Below are positions 1 to 5,970 of a stretch of 8,714 nucleotides of DNA, piece after piece. A program made the translations under genes and the position numbers. Position 1 is the stretch's first letter. Each line of letters starts with the position of its first letter. Origin of the DNA: DATKSG01 sp035531775 (GTDB lineage: Bacteria > Actinomycetota > Acidimicrobiia > Acidimicrobiales > UBA8190); NCBI GenBank assembly GCA_035531775.1, contig DATKSG010000031.1:1-8714 (forward strand), read 5' to 3'. Below the pieces are notes generated by a model. It was not told the DNA's origin. It ran no database searches and saw only the letters and a list, made by a program, of their open reading frames with translations.

Positions 1-2022
1 CGCCGGTACTACGAGCTCGACGCGCCGGAGATCGCCGACGCCGGCTACGACGCCCTCGTCGCCGAGCTGCGCCAGCTCGAGGAACGCCACCCGGAGCTGG
101 TCACCCCCGACTCGCCCACCCAGCGGGTCTCGGGAGCGCCCTCGGCCCTTTTCTCACCGGTCCGCCACGGCGTCCCCATGATGAGCCTCGACAATGCGAT
201 GGACCTCGACGAGCTCCGCGCCTGGGCCGATCGCATCGGCCGCATCGACCAGGCCGCCTTGCAGTCGGACTTCGTCTGCGAGCTGAAGATCGACGGATTG
301 GCCATGTCGCTCACCTATGAGCGCGGTCGCTTCATCCGTGCCGCCACCCGCGGTGACGGCGTCACCGGCGAGGATGTCACCGCCAACGTCGCCACCATCG
401 CCGTGGTACCTCCTCGACTGTCGTGGCCGCCCGACCTCGGGCCTGTCCCCGCCCTCTTCGAAGCCCGCGGCGAGGTCTTCATGCCGGTGGCCTCGTTCGA
501 GGAGCTGAACCGCCGCCAGATCGAAGGTGGCCAGAAGACGTTCGCCAACCCCCGCAACTCGGCGGCCGGATCGCTGCGGCAGAAGGATGCCTCCATCACC
601 GCCGGTCGCGACCTGTCCATGTGGGCGTACCAGATCGGGGCGGTCGACGGCGGCCCGACGTTGGAGCGTCACAGCGTTGCCCTAGGCCTGCTGGCCCGCT
701 GCGGGCTGCCGGTCAACCCGGAGATCAAGGTGGTGCACGGCATCGACGAGGTGTTCGCCTTCTGCACGCGTTGGCGTGAGCACCGTCACGATCTGGGCTA
801 CGAGATCGACGGCGTGGTGGTCAAGGTGGACGACCTCGTCTTGCAGCGCCGGCTCGGCGCCACCTCGCATGCGCCGCGGTGGGCCGTGGCGTTCAAGTTC
901 CCTCCTGAGGAGCGGGCCACCAAGTTGCTCGATATCCACGTGTCCATCGGGCGCACCGGACGGGCCACCCCTTTCGCGGTCCTCGACCCGGTGTTCGTGG
1001 GCGGCTCGACCGTGGGGCTGGCCACGTTGCACAACGAGGACCAGGTCCGCTTGAAAGACGTCCGCCCCGGCGACACGGTGGTGGTGCGCAAGGCGGGCGA
1101 CGTCATCCCCGAGGTGGTGGGCCCGGTGCTGGCCGAGCGTCCCAAGCGGGCCAGGCGGTGGGCCTTCCCGGCGCAGTGTCCGAGCTGCGGCGGCCCGCTG
1201 CGCCGGCTGCCGGAGGAGAGCGACACCTTCTGCCCGAACCTGGACTGTCCAGCACAACGAGTGCAGCGCATCGTGCACTTCGCCTCGCGCAGCGCCATGG
1301 ACATCGAGGGCCTGGGGGAAAAGAGGGTCGTGCAGCTGGTCGAGGCCGGCATGCTGAGCGATCCGGCCGACATCTACCTCCTCGATGGCGATCGTCTGGT
1401 GGCCCTCGAGCGGCTGGCGGCGCTGTCGGTCGACAACCTGTTGCGCGCCGTGGAGGGATCGAAGAACCGACCGCTGTCGCGGGTGCTGGTGGCCCTGGGC
1501 ATCCGCCACCTGGGTCCGACCGGTGGCCGCACCCTGGCCCGGACCTTCGGGTCTCTCGACGCCTTGGTCGGCGCGCCGGTCGAGCAGCTGGCCGCCGTCG
1601 AGGGCATCGGGCCGGTGATCGCCGCCAGCGTGGCCGAGTTCATGTCCTCGCCGGCCAACGAGGCCGTGCTCGACAAGCTGCGCAAAGCGGGGCTGGCCCT
1701 GGTCGAACCGGGGGAGGCGGCTGGAGACGCCGCCCGGGCGGAGCAGGCCGGAGCTGCCGGCCACCGGGCCCAAACCCTGGCCGGCAAATCGGTGGTGGTG
1801 ACCGGTGCGCTGGCCGGCTACACGCGCCAGGAGGCCGAGGAGGCCATCGTGGCCAGTGGCGGGAAGTCGCCCGGCGGCGTGTCGTCTAAGACCTTCGCCG
1901 TCGTGGTCGGGTCCGAGCCCGGTGCGGCCAAGCTGCGAAAGGCCGAGCAGCTGGGCGTGGCCGTGGTCGACGGAGCACTCTTCGAGCAGCTGCTGCTGTC
2001 GGGCGAATTGCCGGGTCCGTGA
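1..2022 (+). CDS. ligA: NAD-dependent DNA ligase LigA (5' end cut by window edge)
   Basis: LigA seals nicks in double-stranded DNA using NAD+, acting in replication and repair in the cytoplasm. The reading frame is open from base 1, so the start lies upstream. By comparison with E. coli LigA about 19 N-terminal residues are missing; 673 residues are visible. The fragment opens in domain Ia (YYELDAPEIADAGYD), which binds the NMN half of NAD+. The adenylation site is CELKIDG, with the nucleotidyl-acceptor Lys at bases 286-288. Further ligase motifs follow: RGDGVTGED, FEARGEV, EIDGVVVKVDD and AFKFPPEE. An OB-fold with GGSTVGLATLHNED comes next, then a four-Cys zinc finger (Cys codons at 1177, 1186, 1231 and 1246), helix-hairpin-helix repeats, and a C-terminal BRCT domain from about base 1777. 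All expected parts are present, so the enzyme should be active. An internal ATG at 178 is not the start, because domain Ia is encoded before it. Confidence 0.97.
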   Translation, partial: RRYYELDAPEIADAGYDALVAELRQLEERHPELVTPDSPTQRVSGAPSALFSPVRHGVPMMSLDNAMDLDELRAWADRIGRIDQAALQSDFVCELKIDGLAMSLTYERGRFIRAATRGDGVTGEDVTANVATIAVVPPRLSWPPDLGPVPALFEARGEVFMPVASFEELNRRQIEGGQKTFANPRNSAAGSLRQKDASITAGRDLSMWAYQIGAVDGGPTLERHSVALGLLARCGLPVNPEIKVVHGIDEVFAFCTRWREHRHDLGYEIDGVVVKVDDLVLQRRLGATSHAPRWAVAFKFPPEERATKLLDIHVSIGRTGRATPFAVLDPVFVGGSTVGLATLHNEDQVRLKDVRPGDTVVVRKAGDVIPEVVGPVLAERPKRARRWAFPAQCPSCGGPLRRLPEESDTFCPNLDCPAQRVQRIVHFASRSAMDIEGLGEKRVVQLVEAGMLSDPADIYLLDGDRLVALERLAALSVDNLLRAVEGSKNRPLSRVLVALGIRHLGPTGGRTLARTFGSLDALVGAPVEQLAAVEGIGPVIAASVAEFMSSPANEAVLDKLRKAGLALVEPGEAAGDAARAEQAGAAGHRAQTLAGKSVVVTGALAGYTRQEAEEAIVASGGKSPGGVSSKTFAVVVGSEPGAAKLRKAEQLGVAVVDGALFEQLLLSGELPGP

Positions 2023-2528
2023 GCGGTCCCAGTGGGTCGGGCGCCGCCGCCCCGACGCCGACAGCGCGCCTGGCGGTGTCGTGTGGAGCGCTCATCTTCG
2101 ACTCCCTGGGGCGCTTGCTCGTGCTCAAGCCCACCTACAAGGCGGGCTGGACCCTCCCCGGCGGCCAGATGGAAGCCGATGGCGAATCCCCTTGGGATGC
2201 CTGCCGACGCGAGGTCAGCGAGGAATGTGGAGTCGATGTCCCGAGCGCCAGCCTGGCGTGTGTGGACTTCCTGCGCTCCCGTCCGGGCAAGCCCGGCGGC
2301 TTGCGCTTCCTTTTCGACTGCGGGTCGGTCCCCGACGACACGCTGGCCCGGCTCACGCTCCCCCCCGACGAGATCGCCGACTACCGACTGGCCGACGTGG
2401 TGGCCGCCCAAGCTCTGCTGAGCGGGCCGTTGCGCCGGCGCGTGCAGGCGGCAATCGGCCGGAGGGGCGTCGTGTACCTCGAAGACGGCCTACCCGTGCC
2501 GACCGTGCCCCAGCCGCCCTCCGCCTGA
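2019..2528 (+). CDS. Nudix hydrolase
   Basis: Nudix enzymes hydrolyse nucleoside diphosphates linked to another moiety, including oxidised nucleotides, ADP-ribose and dinucleotide polyphosphates; the substrate here cannot be read from sequence. The 169-residue protein has the Nudix box at residues 48-72: GG, E56, then RREVSEECGV, with R64, E65, E68 and E69 as the catalytic/metal-binding set. The box has one extra residue between the Gly and the first Glu (GGQMEADGE instead of G-x5-E). The preceding beta strands (LAVSCGALIFD, LLVLKP) and the WTLPGG lead-in are typical. The GTG start overlaps the ligA stop as GTGA, with no good Shine-Dalgarno site, so translation probably depends on coupling to ligA. 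The next possible start (GTG, residue 20) would remove part of the first strand. The ligA neighbour fits a repair or nucleotide-pool role, but this is only inference. Confidence 0.9.
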   Translation: MSGPSGSGAAAPTPTARLAVSCGALIFDSLGRLLVLKPTYKAGWTLPGGQMEADGESPWDACRREVSEECGVDVPSASLACVDFLRSRPGKPGGLRFLFDCGSVPDDTLARLTLPPDEIADYRLADVVAAQALLSGPLRRRVQAAIGRRGVVYLEDGLPVPTVPQPPSA

Positions 2529-2561
2529 CAGCACGGGGTCAGGTGGTCACGAATTGTGGCC
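2521..2561 (+). terminator. Two adjacent stem-loops after the Nudix gene, possible terminator
   Basis: Bases 2521-2529 (CCGCCTGAC) can pair with 2538-2546 (GTCAGGTGG): 9 pairs including one G-T wobble, with an 8-base loop. The stem contains the Nudix stop codon. A second stem, GGTCAC (2545-2550) with GTGGCC (2556-2561), encloses the loop GAATT. It shares two bases with the first, so they partly compete. No T-run follows, so this is not a classical intrinsic terminator. Actinobacteria do use T-poor hairpins, so termination or attenuation between this gene and the kinase operon is plausible but unproven. Confidence 0.35.
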
Positions 2562-2585
2562 GTCCACCGACCTTCGCGCGAGCGT

Positions 2586-2599
2586 CGGTAGCCTGGGCG
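2586..2599 (+). promoter_or_regulatory. Probable -10 region of the kinase operon (CGGTAGCCTGGGCG)
   Basis: TAGCCT at 2589-2594 fits the actinobacterial -10 pattern TANNNT. It ends 12 bases before the kinase ATG, so transcription would begin about 5-6 bases ahead of the start codon, giving a nearly leaderless mRNA. I see no convincing -35 box. The surrounding 14 bases recur exactly upstream of the transporter gene at 6883-6896. A GAGGA at 2599-2603 lies only 3 bases from the ATG, too close for a normal ribosome binding site and partly upstream of the predicted transcript start. Confidence 0.5.
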
Positions 2600-2606
2600 A
2601 GGACCC

Positions 2607-4553
2607 ATGGCCACGATCACCGACTCCATCGGACGGGTCCTCGCAGGCCGATACCGGATCGAATCCGCTCTCGGCAGCGGGGCGTCCGCCCATGTCTTCG
2701 CGGCATGGGACGTGCATCTGCGGCGCCGGGTGGCGGTGAAGGTCCTGCACCCGGCACTGGCCGGCGACCGCGCCTTCCTGCGTCGCTTCCGGGCCGAGGC
2801 CCAGGCGGCGGCGGCCCTGGCCCACCCGCACATCTTGGCCGTGCACGACTGGGGCGAGGCCGACAGCGGCCCCTTCCTGGTGCTCGAGTTCCTCGGCGGT
2901 GGTTCGCTACGCGACGTGCTCGACGACGGGCGCCGTCTGAGCGTGGCCCAGGCACTAGCCGTGGGTGCCGAGGCTGCCGAAGGGCTGGCCTTCGCCCACG
3001 GGCGGGGCTTCGTCCACCGAGACGTGAAGCCGGCCAACCTCCTTTTCGGCGAGGACGGGCGCCTGCGCGTGGCCGACTTCGGGCTGGCCCGGGCCCTGGC
3101 CGAGGCGGCGTGGACCGAGCCCGCCGGCGCCATGCTGGGCACGGCCCGCTACGCCGCTCCCGAACAGGCCCAAGGCCGTCGGGTGGACGGGCGCGCCGAC
3201 GTCTACTCGCTGGCCCTGGTGCTCTACGAGGCCGTCACCGGCACCGTCCCCTTCGCTGCCGACACCACACTGGCCACCCTCATGGGCCGCGTGGGCCGAC
3301 ACCTCCCGGGCCACGATGCCCTCGGCCCCCTGTCCGCCGTCCTCGACGCGGCAGCCTCGCCCGAGCCCGAGGATCGCCCCGCCGCCTCTGACCTGGCCGA
3401 GCGCCTTCGGGCAACGGCCTCGTCGCTCGAGGCGCCCGGCCGCCTGCCGCTGGCCGGTCCCGGTGGAAACGGCGTGGCCCGGCGCGCCGCCCCGCCGCTC
3501 CATGGCGTCGACGACCTCACCGAGCTAGGTGCCGTGGCCGATGGTGATGGTGATGGTGATGGTGATGGTGATGGTGATGGTGATGGTGATGGTGATGGTG
3601 ATGGTGATGGTGATCATGATGGTGCCCGGACCTCCGGGTCGCCCCGGCGCCCGTGGCGGCGCCGGGGCGCCGGGCTACATGACAGACGGCTGGTCGTGCT
3701 GGCAGCCCTGCTCGCCGCCGTGCTCGTGGCCGGCGCCGTCACCGGCGCCGTGGAGCTCGAGGTGTTCACCCCCAGCCATGTTCTGCCGCGCCTCACCGGC
3801 GACACGCTCGCCGCCGCCGCCTCAGCGCTGCGGAGCCCTCACCTACGCCTCGAGGTGATCCGGCGCCGCCCGTCGGTCAGCGTCGCCCCCGGCCACGTCA
3901 TCCGCCAGATCCCCGCCGCCGGGACGTCGGTGAAGGAGGGCACCACCATCGCCGTGGTGGTGTCGTCGGGGCCGCCGCCGGTCTCGGTGCCGTCGCTCAC
4001 GTCGGTGACCGGTGACTGTGCCGCTCTCACATCGGTGCTGGCCGCGGCGGGGCTCGAGACCGACTGCACCCACAGCAGCTCGACCACCGTGCCGGCTGGC
4101 TCGGTCATCACCTGGGTGCCGAAAGGACATGCCCCACTCGGGTCCACCGTCCACGTCACGGTGTCGTCGGGGCCGCCGGAGGAGACCATCCCGTCGCTGA
4201 CCGGGTCGACGTGCACCGGTGCCACCACCACCCTGCAGGCGCTCGGCCTGGTGGCTCAGTGCACCGACGCGTACAGCACGACCGTCCCGTCGGGCCAGGT
4301 GGTGAGCTGGAGCCCGACGGGCCAGGCCCCCGAGGGCTCCACCGTGTCAGTCCAGGTCTCGCAGGGCCCCCCGCCCGTGGTGGTGCCCGCCATCTACGGC
4401 CACACCGTCTCGCAAGCCGTGGCCATGCTCCAGGCCGCCGGGCTGGTGGCCGGCCAGGACCAGGGGCCGGTCGGCGGCAGGGTCTTCGCCAGCGACCCTC
4501 CCGAGGGGACGACGGTGCCCGAGGGGACCACAGTGAACCTCTATAGCAAGTAG
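2607..4553 (+). CDS. Transmembrane Ser/Thr protein kinase with four PASTA domains
   Basis: This is a PknB/StkP-like receptor kinase; such kinases sense peptidoglycan fragments or lipid II outside the cell and phosphorylate cell-wall and division proteins inside. Of 648 residues, the kinase domain covers about 16-270. It has the Gly loop GSGASAHV (23-30), catalytic Lys45 in VAVKV, HRDVKPAN (Asp139, Asn144), DFG (157-159) and APE (184-186). A linker of about 90 residues holds a (Asp-Gly)12 run at 312-335 and then an Arg-rich stretch (347-361). One membrane helix lies at about 362-382. Four extracellular PASTA domains follow at about 389-455, 459-522, 526-587 and 591-648, each ending in the usual P-x-G/EGT-type strand. 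PASTA 2 and 3 each contain two Cys 16 residues apart (471/487 and 536/552). The activation loop has a single likely phospho-acceptor, Thr170, apart from the conserved Thr179. It leads a close-packed unit with the next two genes. Confidence 0.95.
   Translation: MATITDSIGRVLAGRYRIESALGSGASAHVFAAWDVHLRRRVAVKVLHPALAGDRAFLRRFRAEAQAAAALAHPHILAVHDWGEADSGPFLVLEFLGGGSLRDVLDDGRRLSVAQALAVGAEAAEGLAFAHGRGFVHRDVKPANLLFGEDGRLRVADFGLARALAEAAWTEPAGAMLGTARYAAPEQAQGRRVDGRADVYSLALVLYEAVTGTVPFAADTTLATLMGRVGRHLPGHDALGPLSAVLDAAASPEPEDRPAASDLAERLRATASSLEAPGRLPLAGPGGNGVARRAAPPLHGVDDLTELGAVADGDGDGDGDGDGDGDGDGDGDGDGDHDGARTSGSPRRPWRRRGAGLHDRRLVVLAALLAAVLVAGAVTGAVELEVFTPSHVLPRLTGDTLAAAASALRSPHLRLEVIRRRPSVSVAPGHVIRQIPAAGTSVKEGTTIAVVVSSGPPPVSVPSLTSVTGDCAALTSVLAAAGLETDCTHSSSTTVPAGSVITWVPKGHAPLGSTVHVTVSSGPPEETIPSLTGSTCTGATTTLQALGLVAQCTDAYSTTVPSGQVVSWSPTGQAPEGSTVSVQVSQGPPPVVVPAIYGHTVSQAVAMLQAAGLVAGQDQGPVGGRVFASDPPEGTTVPEGTTVNLYSK
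3540..3623 (+). repeat. GATGGT hexamer tandem repeat, 12 perfect units plus two trailing units
   Basis: Twelve uninterrupted GATGGT units span 3540-3611, followed by one altered unit (GATCAT, 3612-3617) and one more GATGGT (3618-3623). They lie in frame inside the kinase gene and encode Asp-Gly dipeptides in the cytoplasmic linker. Because the unit is 6 bases, gain or loss of copies changes linker length without shifting the frame. The block is 50% GC and uses only GAT and GGT codons, unlike the GAC/GGC-rich surroundings, which suggests recent expansion by replication slippage. Confidence 0.97.
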
Positions 4554-4556
4554 CCG

Positions 4557-4874
4557 ATGCGAGGCGACGGCGGTTGCGAGCTGTGCCAGGAAGCCCGGCT
4601 GACCACCTGGTACCACGAAGACGAGGTGTGCTGGGTGGCCGAGTGCGAGGTGTGCGCCGTGCCCATGGTGGTGTGGCGCCACCATGGCACCGAGCCGCCC
4701 GCCGCCGACCTCGACCACATGCTGCAATGCCTGGCTACCGCAGCCGACCAGTCGCTCGGGCCGGGAACGTGGTCGGTGGACCGCGTCATGCGCCAGATCC
4801 CCGACCACTTCCACGCCCATGCGCGCGATCCCAACTGGTGGGCCCGGCGCATGGGCATCGGCCGCCGCCGCTGA
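4557..4874 (+). CDS. Small Cys/His-rich protein, probably a compact HIT-like protein
   Basis: This 105-residue protein opens with CELC (Cys7, Cys10), then WYHEDEVCWVAECEVCAVPMVVWRHHG, and ends with PDHFHAHARD. I read it as a shortened relative of the HIT (histidine triad) superfamily, nucleotide hydrolases and transferases. CxxC fits the N-terminal zinc ligands of many HIT proteins. HEDEV resembles the usual YEDD strand, and MVVWRHH aligns with the LVVPKRH strand. H84-F-H86-A-H88-A-R fits the catalytic pattern His-x-His-x-His-x-x. The spacing between these parts is shorter than usual, and Cys25, Cys30 and Cys33 are extra. An alternative is a small zinc-ribbon protein of unknown role. The start is 3 bases after the kinase stop with no Shine-Dalgarno site, and the gene overlaps the methyltransferase start by one base. 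Production therefore probably depends on translational coupling within the kinase operon. Confidence 0.72.
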   Translation: MRGDGGCELCQEARLTTWYHEDEVCWVAECEVCAVPMVVWRHHGTEPPAADLDHMLQCLATAADQSLGPGTWSVDRVMRQIPDHFHAHARDPNWWARRMGIGRRR

Positions 4875-5920
4875 TGATCAAGTACCTGGGCTCCAAGCGC
4901 CGCCTGGTGCCGGTGCTGGCCGGGCTCCTCGAACGGGTCGGGGCCGACAGCGCGCTCGACCTGTTCACCGGCACCACCAGGGTGGCCCAGGCTTTCAAGG
5001 CGTCGGGTGCCGAGGTGACCGCTGTGGACTCGACTCGTTGCGCGGCGGTCCTGGCCCAGTGTTACGTGGCCACCGATGCCGGCGATGTGGACGACGCCGA
5101 CCTGGCCGAAGCGCTGGACCGCCTCAACGCCCTGCCCGGGCGGCCCGGGTACGTCACCGAGACATTCTGCCACCAGTCGAGGTTCTTCCAGCCGCATAAC
5201 GGGGCGCGCATCGATGCCGTGCGCGACGCCATCGCCAGCGACCACTCCGGCACGGCTCTGGAGTCGGTGCTGCTCACCAGCCTTCTCGAGGCCGCCGACC
5301 GGGTCGATTCGACCGTCGGGCTGCAGATGGCCTACGTCAAGCAGTGGGCGCCCCGATCGTTCCGGCCCTTGGAGTTGCGGGCCCCGGTTCTGCTGCCCGG
5401 CCCGGGCCACAGCCTTCGTGGTGACGCCGTGGAGTGGGCCGGCCGGCTTGGTCCCTTCGACGTGGCCTATCTCGACCCGCCCTACAACCAGCACCGCTAC
5501 GAGTCGAACTATCACGTATGGGAGACGCTGGTGGCCTGGGACTCCCCCGATTACTACGGCGTGGCCTGCAAGCGCACCGACCTCCGCAGCACGCCGCGCA
5601 GCGCCTTCAACTCCCGGCGCACCATGCCCGACGCCCTGGCTGCGGTGGTCCGTCAGGTGCGGGCCGGGCTGTTGGTGCTGTCGTACAACGACGAGTCGTT
5701 TCTCGGTCTGGGCGACCTCGTGGACATCTGCGCTGTGCGGGGCCACGTGGAGGTGCTCTCCTTCCCCTCCAACCGCTACGTAGGGGCCCGGATCGGCATC
5801 CACAATCCAGCCGGCGTACGAGTGGGGAAGGTGGGGAGGTTGCGCAACGTCGAGTACGTGCTGGTGGCCGGGGATCGCGCCGAGGTGACCAGGGCCGTGC
5901 GACCCCTTCTCTCCGCTTGA
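4874..5920 (+). CDS. D12-class DNA adenine-N6 methyltransferase, no restriction partner visible
   Basis: This enzyme should transfer a methyl group from S-adenosylmethionine to adenine N6 in a specific DNA sequence; the target cannot be read from the protein. The 348 residues begin MIKYLGSKRRL, the equivalent of the KWxGxKR start of Dam-like enzymes, which fixes the start at ATG 4874 even though the frame is open further upstream. Motif I, the SAM-binding loop, is LDLFTGTTRV (28-37). Catalytic motif IV is DPPYN (201-205), followed by QHRYESNYHVWETL, which gives the alpha-type order (motif I before IV) with the recognition region between. The ATG shares its A with the preceding stop (TGATG), and no ribosome binding site precedes it, so it is probably coupled to the HIT-like gene. 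No restriction endonuclease gene lies in the window, so it looks like an orphan methylase with a regulatory or protective role, though the partner could be elsewhere. Confidence 0.88.
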   Translation: MIKYLGSKRRLVPVLAGLLERVGADSALDLFTGTTRVAQAFKASGAEVTAVDSTRCAAVLAQCYVATDAGDVDDADLAEALDRLNALPGRPGYVTETFCHQSRFFQPHNGARIDAVRDAIASDHSGTALESVLLTSLLEAADRVDSTVGLQMAYVKQWAPRSFRPLELRAPVLLPGPGHSLRGDAVEWAGRLGPFDVAYLDPPYNQHRYESNYHVWETLVAWDSPDYYGVACKRTDLRSTPRSAFNSRRTMPDALAAVVRQVRAGLLVLSYNDESFLGLGDLVDICAVRGHVEVLSFPSNRYVGARIGIHNPAGVRVGKVGRLRNVEYVLVAGDRAEVTRAVRPLLSA

Positions 5921-5945
5921 CCCTCACCGGGCGCCCTGTCAGGGT
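5917..5945 (+). promoter_or_regulatory. Weak candidate promoter for the dehydrogenase gene
   Basis: TTGACC (5917-5922) matches a -35 box well and overlaps the methyltransferase stop codon. After a 17-base spacer, CAGGGT (5940-5945) keeps the second A and final T of TANNNT but lacks the first T. Transcription would begin near 5952, leaving a leader of about 20 bases that includes the Shine-Dalgarno site at 5958-5965. Read-through from the methyltransferase gene is an equally good explanation for expression. Confidence 0.25.
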
Positions 5946-5957
5946 TGGCCCGTCGAT

Positions 5958-5965
5958 AGGGAGGG
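5958..5965 (+). promoter_or_regulatory. Strong Shine-Dalgarno site AGGGAGGG
   Basis: AGGGAGGG ends 5 bases before ATG 5971 and fixes the start of the dehydrogenase gene, whose reading frame is otherwise open far upstream. It is the only clear ribosome binding site in the window; the other genes are coupled, or nearly leaderless. Confidence 0.75.
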
Positions 5966-5970
5966 CAGAC

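Noticed and set aside
1805..3391. 528-codon + strand frame running through ligA, the Nudix gene and the kinase gene
   Set aside because: Arg/Pro-rich out-of-frame reading; all three real genes have intact motifs in other frames.
3540..3623. Possible CRISPR-like array
   Set aside because: The units are contiguous hexamers without spacers, inside a coding frame; this is a simple tandem repeat.
3529..3858. Alternate-frame reading of the hexamer repeat giving a Met-Val repeat protein
   Set aside because: The Met-Val run is only the GATGGT repeat read out of frame; the Asp-Gly reading lies inside an intact kinase gene.
4731..4740. CTGGCTACCG, reverse complement CGGTAGCCAG, similar to the 14-base promoter-like element
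   Set aside because: Only the first 8 bases match. It lies inside a coding region and does not point at a start codon.
4574..4873. Upstream extension of the methyltransferase reading frame
   Set aside because: Translation of this part has no family similarity and overlaps the HIT-like gene; MIKYLGSKR at 4874 is the normal beginning of the family.
4541..5803. Long open frame on the - strand opposite the HIT-like and methyltransferase genes (420 codons)
   Set aside because: High-GC shadow frame. Its product is low-complexity with no recognisable motif, while the + strand there encodes clear families.
5920..5945. ACCCT/AGGGT inverted repeat around a GGGCGCCC palindrome after the methyltransferase stop
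   Set aside because: Only a 5-pair stem with a 16-base loop and no T-run. GGGCGCCC-type palindromes are common by chance at this GC content, so I do not call it a terminator or operator.
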